In this document: positions 59,828 to 64,000 of the stretch, piece by piece
Numbering within the stretch: position 1 is the stretch's first letter
How the letters are laid out: the number at the start of each line of letters is the position of its first letter
Assembly: GCA_963702555.1 (NCBI GenBank)
Contig: CAVPCW010000014.1
Coordinates: 62,001 to 126,000 of the forward strand
DNA length: 64,000 nt
DNA from: CAMFLJ01 sp963702555
GTDB taxonomy: Bacteria; Actinomycetota; Acidimicrobiia; Acidimicrobiales; Acidimicrobilacustridaceae
Direction of reading: 5' to 3'
Program-made: the position numbers and the translations under genes
Notes under the pieces: generated by a model
What the model saw: only the letters and a program-made list of their open reading frames with translations
Databases searched by the model: none
What the model was told of the DNA's origin: nothing

Positions 59828-59842
59828 TCCGATCGGATACCA
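59823..59842. promoter_or_regulatory. Perfect 20-bp palindrome, likely operator of the XRE/NTase pair
   Basis: TGGTATCCGATCGGATACCA is identical to its reverse complement. It covers the -10 box of the XRE gene and lies 24 nt before the -10 box of the divergent pirin gene, so binding could affect both. Confidence 0.7.
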
Positions 59843-59865
59843 CTTTGGAAGGGGGCGAACCCCCG

Positions 59866-59871
59866 TACCCT
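59866..59871 (+). promoter_or_regulatory. -10 box, leaderless start of the pirin gene
   Basis: TACCCT, exactly 6 nt before ATG 59878. Confidence 0.55.
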
Positions 59872-59877
59872 GGGCCC

Positions 59878-60906
59878 ATGACCGATCCCGTGCTCCAGAC
59901 GGTTCCCCTCGGCCTCCACTGGCCGACGATCGACCCCTTCCTCTTCTGCGCCCATCACGACGACGCCTACCCTGCCGGCAACGCCCGCCTGGGCCCCGAC
60001 GCCTCCCTCGACGGCCGCGAGATCGGGATGGACTTCGCCGGCAAGGACGGCTGGCGGATGTACCACGGCGACGTCGTCCCCGGCTTCCCGCAGCACCCGC
60101 ACCGGGGCTTCGAGACCGTCACCTACGTCCGGAAGGGCCTCATCGACCACTCCGATTCGCTCGGCGCCACCGCCCGATTCGGCCGCGGCGACGTCCAGTG
60201 GCTCACCGCCGGCGGCGGCATCGTGCACTCGGAGATGTTCCCGCTGATCGACCGGGACAAGCCGAACCCGGTGGAGCTGTTCCAGATCTGGCTGAACCTC
60301 CCGGCCGCCCGGAAGATGGACGATCCGTACTTCACGATGATCTGGGCCGACGACATCCCGAAGGTCGAACTGGTCGACGCCGACGGCCACACGGTCGTGC
60401 TCACGGTCGTCGCCGGCGCGGTCGAAGGAGTCACCCCTCCCGAGCCACCGCCGAGCTCGTGGGCCTCCACCCCTGAGTCCGACCTCGCCATCTGGCACCT
60501 CGCGTTCGAGCCCGGATCGTCGTGGACCCTTCCCGCGGCGGCCGGCCCCGACACGATCCGGACCCTCTACGTCTTCGACGGCGAGTCCGTGCAGATCGGT
60601 GAGCACGACCTCGGCCGCGACACCGGCTCGGTGCTGCGCTGCGACGAGCCCGTCACGGTGTCGTCCGAGCGCGGGGCCGAGGCGCTGATCCTCCAGGGCC
60701 GGCCCATCGGCGAGCCCGTCGCCCAGCAGGGCCCCTTCGTCATGAACGACGAGGCCGGGCTGCGCCAGACGTTCCTCGACTACCAGCGCACCGGCTTCGG
60801 TGGCTGGCCGTGGCCCGACCACGGCCCGGTGCACGCCGCCGACGAGGGCCGCTTCGCCCACCACCCCGACGGGCGCATCGAGCGCGCCGGCGCCGCCACG
60901 ATCTGA
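59878..60906 (+). CDS. Pirin family protein
   Basis: 342-aa double cupin. The metal ligands of pirins are visible: PQHPHRGFETVTYV (two His) and TAGGGIVHSEMF (His and Glu). A C-terminal cupin follows with GRDTGSVLRCDEPVTV. Bacterial pirins act as quercetinases or as regulators; the role here is unknown. The start ATG 59878 is leaderless. Divergent from the XRE/NTase pair and convergent with a phosphotransferase gene 8 nt away. Confidence 0.9.
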   Translation: MTDPVLQTVPLGLHWPTIDPFLFCAHHDDAYPAGNARLGPDASLDGREIGMDFAGKDGWRMYHGDVVPGFPQHPHRGFETVTYVRKGLIDHSDSLGATARFGRGDVQWLTAGGGIVHSEMFPLIDRDKPNPVELFQIWLNLPAARKMDDPYFTMIWADDIPKVELVDADGHTVVLTVVAGAVEGVTPPEPPPSSWASTPESDLAIWHLAFEPGSSWTLPAAAGPDTIRTLYVFDGESVQIGEHDLGRDTGSVLRCDEPVTVSSERGAEALILQGRPIGEPVAQQGPFVMNDEAGLRQTFLDYQRTGFGGWPWPDHGPVHAADEGRFAHHPDGRIERAGAATI

Positions 60907-60914
60907 ACCGCCGG

Positions 60915-61796
60915 TCAGGCGGCGAGGATGGCGGCGAGGGACCGGCGGGCGTTGCCGGCCATGGCCGGATCGTCGGCGCTGCGGGCGAGCACGGCGAGAG
61001 CGTGAGCGAGCGCCCACCCACGGGCGCGGCCCCACGTGGCGTCGTCGACCTGCAGGCGCCCCCGGAGGTCGGCCCTCCCACGAGGGCCGAGGCACATCCA
61101 CCCCACGGCCAGGTCGGTCGCCGGGTCGCCGCCGGTGAGGTCGCCGAAGTCGAGCACGCCCACGAGCCGGCCCCCACGCACCACGAGGTTCCCCGGATGC
61201 AGGTCGCCGTGGATCCACACGGGCGGACCGGGCCACGGCGGCTGGGCGAGGGCGGTGGCCCACGCCGCCGTGACCGCCGTCCGGTCGAGATCGGCCGGAA
61301 GATCGGCGAGGTGCTCCCCGAACAACTCCCCTCGCTCGGCGAGCGGCACGCCCCGGTAGGGGTTGCGGGGCGCATCGCCGGGCGCCTCGAGGTGCAGCAC
61401 GGTGAGGAACCGGGCCAGACCACGTTCCAGCGCCTGCTCGTCGAGGGAGTCACCCGCCGACAGCACCGTCTCCCCCTCGACCCACCGGACGATGGACCAC
61501 CGCCACGGGTAGCCGTGAGCGGGCTCACCGGCCCGGACCGGCACGGGCACCTCGAGCGGCAACCGCCCGGCCAGCTCCGGCAGCCACCGCAGCTCCGACT
61601 CGATCAGCCGGGACCCGAGCTCCCGACGGGGCATGCGCACGGCCAGGTCGTCACCGAGCCGGAAGACCTCGTTGTCCCACCCACCGGCGACGCGACGCAA
61701 CGGCCCGGCGAGGTCGGGGTGCTGATCGGCGACGAGCGCGGCGACCAGCTCGTCGTCGATCGGGTGCTCCGCCTCGGGACGGGGTGCAGGCGCCAC
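60915..61796 (-). CDS. Aminoglycoside phosphotransferase family protein
   Basis: 293-aa kinase-fold protein. HGDLHPGNLVV holds the catalytic Asp and Asn and DFGDLTGGDPATDLA the metal-binding Asp; RMPRRE near residue 55 lies in the ATP-binding lobe. The family includes antibiotic kinases, macrolide kinases and metabolite kinases; the substrate is not inferable. GTG 61796 follows TAGCGT by 6 nt (leaderless). Unlike the kinase at 18834, it is intact. Confidence 0.9.
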   Translation of the reverse strand: MAPAPRPEAEHPIDDELVAALVADQHPDLAGPLRRVAGGWDNEVFRLGDDLAVRMPRRELGSRLIESELRWLPELAGRLPLEVPVPVRAGEPAHGYPWRWSIVRWVEGETVLSAGDSLDEQALERGLARFLTVLHLEAPGDAPRNPYRGVPLAERGELFGEHLADLPADLDRTAVTAAWATALAQPPWPGPPVWIHGDLHPGNLVVRGGRLVGVLDFGDLTGGDPATDLAVGWMCLGPRGRADLRGRLQVDDATWGRARGWALAHALAVLARSADDPAMAGNARRSLAAILAA

Positions 61797-61802
61797 GGCC
61801 CA

Positions 61803-61808
61803 ACGCTA
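61803..61808 (-). promoter_or_regulatory. -10 box, leaderless start of the phosphotransferase gene
   Basis: TAGCGT on the minus strand, 6 nt before GTG 61796. Confidence 0.5.
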
Positions 61809-61919
61809 GGCACCGCGTCCGGGCCATGCCGCCCGCACGCCGGGGCGGGTGCGGGGCTACCGTCGCGGCCGAGCGGTGCCCGACGCACCGCCGGGGGAAA
61901 CGGCAACGGGGGTTCCGGG

Positions 61920-63147
61920 ATGGCGCAGATGACGCGCGACGACATCGATCTGCTGGACGGCGACTGGTACGCCACCCGGCCCTACGAGCAGTGGGCCTGG
62001 ATGCGCGAGAACGCGCCCGTCTACTACGACGAGCAAGAACAACGTCTGGGGCATCACGCTCTACGACGACGTGATGAAGATCGAGAAGGACGCCAAGACC
62101 TTCTCCTCCAAGCGGGCACCCCGACCCCACGGCGACCCGCTCCCGATGATGATCTCGATGGACAACCCCGAGCACCAGCAGCGGCGCTCGCTCGTCTACC
62201 GGGGCTTCACCCCGAAGCGGGTGCAGGACCACAGCGCCAAGATCGAGCAGCTGTGCTCCCAGATCATCGACAAGGTGTCCGAGAAGGGCGAGTGCGACTT
62301 CGTCTGGGACATCGCCGCCCCGCTGCCCCTGCTGTTGATCGCCGACATGCTGGGCTTCCCGGAGGAGGCGTTCGACGACCTGCTCAAGTGGTCCGACGAC
62401 ATGATGCGCGGCACCACCGGCTACCCCGATCCGGGCGGTCCGGTCACCGAGGCCCAGATCCTCGCCCACCAGGCCGGCCTGGCGTTCCGGGAGTTCCAGC
62501 TCGGCGTCATCGCCGACCGCCGGTCCAAGCCGCCGCAGGACGACCTCGTGAGCCTGCTCTGCTACGCCGAGATCGACGGCCACAAGCTCGACGACGAGTC
62601 GATCGTGCAGGAGAGCCTGCTGATCCTCATCGGCGGCGACGAGACCAGCCGCCACGTGATGACCGACGGCATGCTCGCCCTGCTCGAGTTCCCCGACCAG
62701 CGCGACCTGCTCGTCGCCGAGCCCGACCGGATCGAGCTCGGCGTCGAGGAGCTCCTGCGGTACGTGTCACCCATCAAGAACATGGCCCGCACCGTCACCC
62801 GCGACCTCGAGATGAGGGGCCAGCAGCTGCGGGAGGGCGATCAGGTGATGCTCTTCTACCCATCGGCCAACCGCGACGCCTCGGTGTTCGCCGACCCCGA
62901 CCGCCTCGACGTCACCCGTGACCCGAACCCCCACCTGGCGTTCGGCTTCGGGCCGCACTTCTGCATGGGCGCCTCGCTCGCCCGGCTCGAGCTGAAGGTG
63001 ATGTTCACCGAGCTGCTGCGCCGCCTGCCCGACCTCGAGCTCGTGCCCGGCGCGGACCTCCACTACCGGGCGTCGAACTTCATCAGCGGGCCCGAGACCA
63101 TGCCCGTGCGATTCACCCCGACCCCGGCCACGGGTGGTGCCCGATGA
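61920..63147 (+). pseudogene. Cytochrome P450, single-base frameshift near the start
   Basis: About 408 aa if repaired. The first frame from ATG 61920 (LLDGDWYATRPYEQWAWMRE, APVYYDE) breaks after codon 38; the family sequence resumes as NNVWGITLYDDVMKIEKD in the next frame. One extra C at 62034 explains it. The rest is complete: I-helix GGDETSRH, ExxR as EELLR, and heme loop FGFGPHFCMGASLAR with the Cys ligand. The stop overlaps the NTF2 start by 4 nt (ATGA). Such P450s hydroxylate fatty acids, steroids or terpenes; the substrate is unknown. Confidence 0.88.
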
Positions 63148-63578
63148 GCTTCGACCCCCGTGAGGTCCGCGAGGCCTACGACAACTTCGTCGCCGTCGGC
63201 GACAGCGGCGACTGGTCGGCGTGGGCCGACCTCCACACCGTCGACGGCGTCTGGATGGAGCACCACCTCGGCCGTTTCGAGGGCCGCGAGGCCATCCGCA
63301 CCGCCATCGTCGACGTGATGAAGCAGGCCCCCGCCGAGATGTGCTTCCCGGTCGAGTGGGTCGTGATCGACGGCAACCGGGTCGTGTACTACCCGTGGCA
63401 GGTGCTCCCCCACCCGACCGTCGATGGCGAGGACTTCCGCTTCGGCTGCGTCACCATCCTCGAGTACGCCGGCGACGGACAGTTCTCCTACCAGGAGGAC
63501 GTCTACAACCCGACCGAGGGGGAGAAGGTCTTCGGGGCCTGGATCGCCGCCGGCGGCAAGCTCCCCGGCATGGCCTGA
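63144..63578 (+). CDS. NTF2/SnoaL-like protein
   Basis: 144-aa cone-fold protein (YDNFVAVGDSGDWSAWADLH, GREAIRTAIVDVM, VEWVVIDGNRVVYYPWQ) of the SnoaL/NTF2 superfamily, which includes isomerases, dehydratases and cyclases. It overlaps the P450 stop by 4 nt, so the two are an operon and it probably acts on the P450 product. Resembles in plan the broken NTF2-like gene at 9590. A strong hairpin follows the stop. Confidence 0.85.
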   Translation: MSFDPREVREAYDNFVAVGDSGDWSAWADLHTVDGVWMEHHLGRFEGREAIRTAIVDVMKQAPAEMCFPVEWVVIDGNRVVYYPWQVLPHPTVDGEDFRFGCVTILEYAGDGQFSYQEDVYNPTEGEKVFGAWIAAGGKLPGMA

Positions 63579-63593
63579 CCCACCCTTCCCGAT

Positions 63594-63637
63594 CCGACGC
63601 GTGACCCGGTCGCCCCGGCGACCGGTTCACGCGTCGG
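63594..63637. terminator. Long hairpin with one mismatch, between convergent genes
   Basis: CCGACGCGTGA-c-CCGGTCGCC (63594-63614) / GGCGACCGG-t-TCACGCGTCGG (63617-63637), only 2 nt of loop. Likely bidirectional terminator of the NTF2-like gene and mug. Confidence 0.7.
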
Positions 63638-63660
63638 TTCGCGTCCGTGCGCCGGCCGGC

Positions 63661-63999
63661 TCAGCGGTCGAGGGGAACGCCGGCGGCCTCGGCGGCCGCG
63701 CGGTACCAGGCGGCCAGGCTGTCGACCGTCTCGTGGGCGTTGAGCCCGCTCGGGTTGGGCAGCACCCACAGCTCGGCGCCCTCGAAGAGCTCGTCGCTGC
63801 GGCCGATGGCGATGTCACGGCGGCCGAACGCCTGCCGGAAGGTGGTGATCCCAAGCACGGCGACGACCGGCGGTGCGAGCTCGCGCACGCGGGCGCGGAG
63901 GCGCTCGCCCCCGGCCTTCACCTCGGCTGCGGTCAGCTCGTCGGCGCGGGCGGTGGCGATCGGCACGATGTTGGTGATGCCGATGCCCGCGGCGGCGAG
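63661..63999 (-). CDS. mug: G/U mismatch-specific DNA glycosylase (5' end beyond window)
   Basis: 113 C-terminal codons of a Mug/TDG-type uracil-DNA glycosylase, which removes U or ethenocytosine from mismatches. GIGITNIVPIATARADEL, VAVLGITTFRQAFG and the conserved LWVLPNPSGLNAH near the C-terminus identify it. The N-terminal part with the catalytic Asn motif lies beyond the right edge. Convergent with the NTF2-like gene. Confidence 0.92.
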   Translation of the reverse strand, partial: LAAAGIGITNIVPIATARADELTAAEVKAGGERLRARVRELAPPVVAVLGITTFRQAFGRRDIAIGRSDELFEGAELWVLPNPSGLNAHETVDSLAAWYRAAAEAAGVPLDR

Positions 64000-64000
64000 A

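Noticed and set aside
61920..62071. Programmed frameshifting as the cause of the P450 break
   Set aside because: No slippery heptamer or following structure of the known kind; four other unrelated genes have similar one-base breaks, so error or decay is simpler.

Overview
The window is high-GC DNA that reads like an actinobacterium. The gene families point to a non-mycolic lineage such as the Acidimicrobiia (Iamia/Ilumatobacter-like): many amidohydrolases, CoA-transferase and acyl-CoA enzymes, luciferase-like oxidoreductases, mug/tag glycosylases, ergothioneine genes and an AftD-like arabinosyltransferase. This placement is inferred from gene content only; there is no rRNA or other marker in the window. 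No tRNA, rRNA, CRISPR array or intact transposase was seen.

Layout. 1-9.5 kb: a leftward, tightly overlapping catabolic operon (amidohydrolase, D-aminoacylase-like hydrolase, cyclase, SDR, MarR regulator, second D-aminoacylase-like hydrolase), with a class III CoA-transferase and an SMP-30 lactonase beside it. 9.6-19.9 kb: an NTF2-like gene, a kinase-like/LPG-synthase-type membrane protein, a potassium channel, an acyl-CoA synthetase/SDR divergent pair, another amidohydrolase, a PuuD-like protein lacking its catalytic residues, and a phosphotransferase. 20-32 kb: an envelope glycan block with a 14-codon leader, an acyltransferase-SGNH protein, two paralogous GT-C glycosyltransferases (one fused to an acyltransferase), an SGNH-like lipoprotein and a 1522-aa AftD-like arabinofuranosyltransferase. 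32-41 kb: MaoC hydratase, truncated hemoglobin, egtB-egtD, thioesterase, adenosine deaminase family, enoyl-CoA hydratase, GDT1-type transporter, cupredoxin-like lipoprotein, WYL regulator and DinB-like protein. 41-55 kb: membrane and secreted proteins, nitronate monooxygenase, thioesterases, HxlR-tag, TetR-LLM, S4 protein and a DEAD-box helicase. 55-64 kb: an 836-bp gene-poor stretch with inverted repeats, a DUF222/HNH gene, a membrane matrixin pair, an XRE/nucleotidyltransferase toxin-antitoxin-like pair with a perfect 20-bp palindrome over its promoter, pirin, a phosphotransferase, a P450-NTF2 operon and mug.

Two genome-wide signals stand out. First, at least fifteen genes carry a TAnnnT box 6-8 nt before the start codon and no Shine-Dalgarno, which implies leaderless transcripts; genes with a leader usually have a clear GGAG/GAGG. 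Second, a family of hairpins with TGGCTC(A/G) outer arms and differing, self-complementary inner stems sits directly after stop codons, mostly between convergent genes. Five otherwise well-preserved genes are each split by a single-base frameshift, which is either base-calling error in this assembly or real decay.

Most unmarked long open frames on the opposite strand are GC-rich shadows and were left out.
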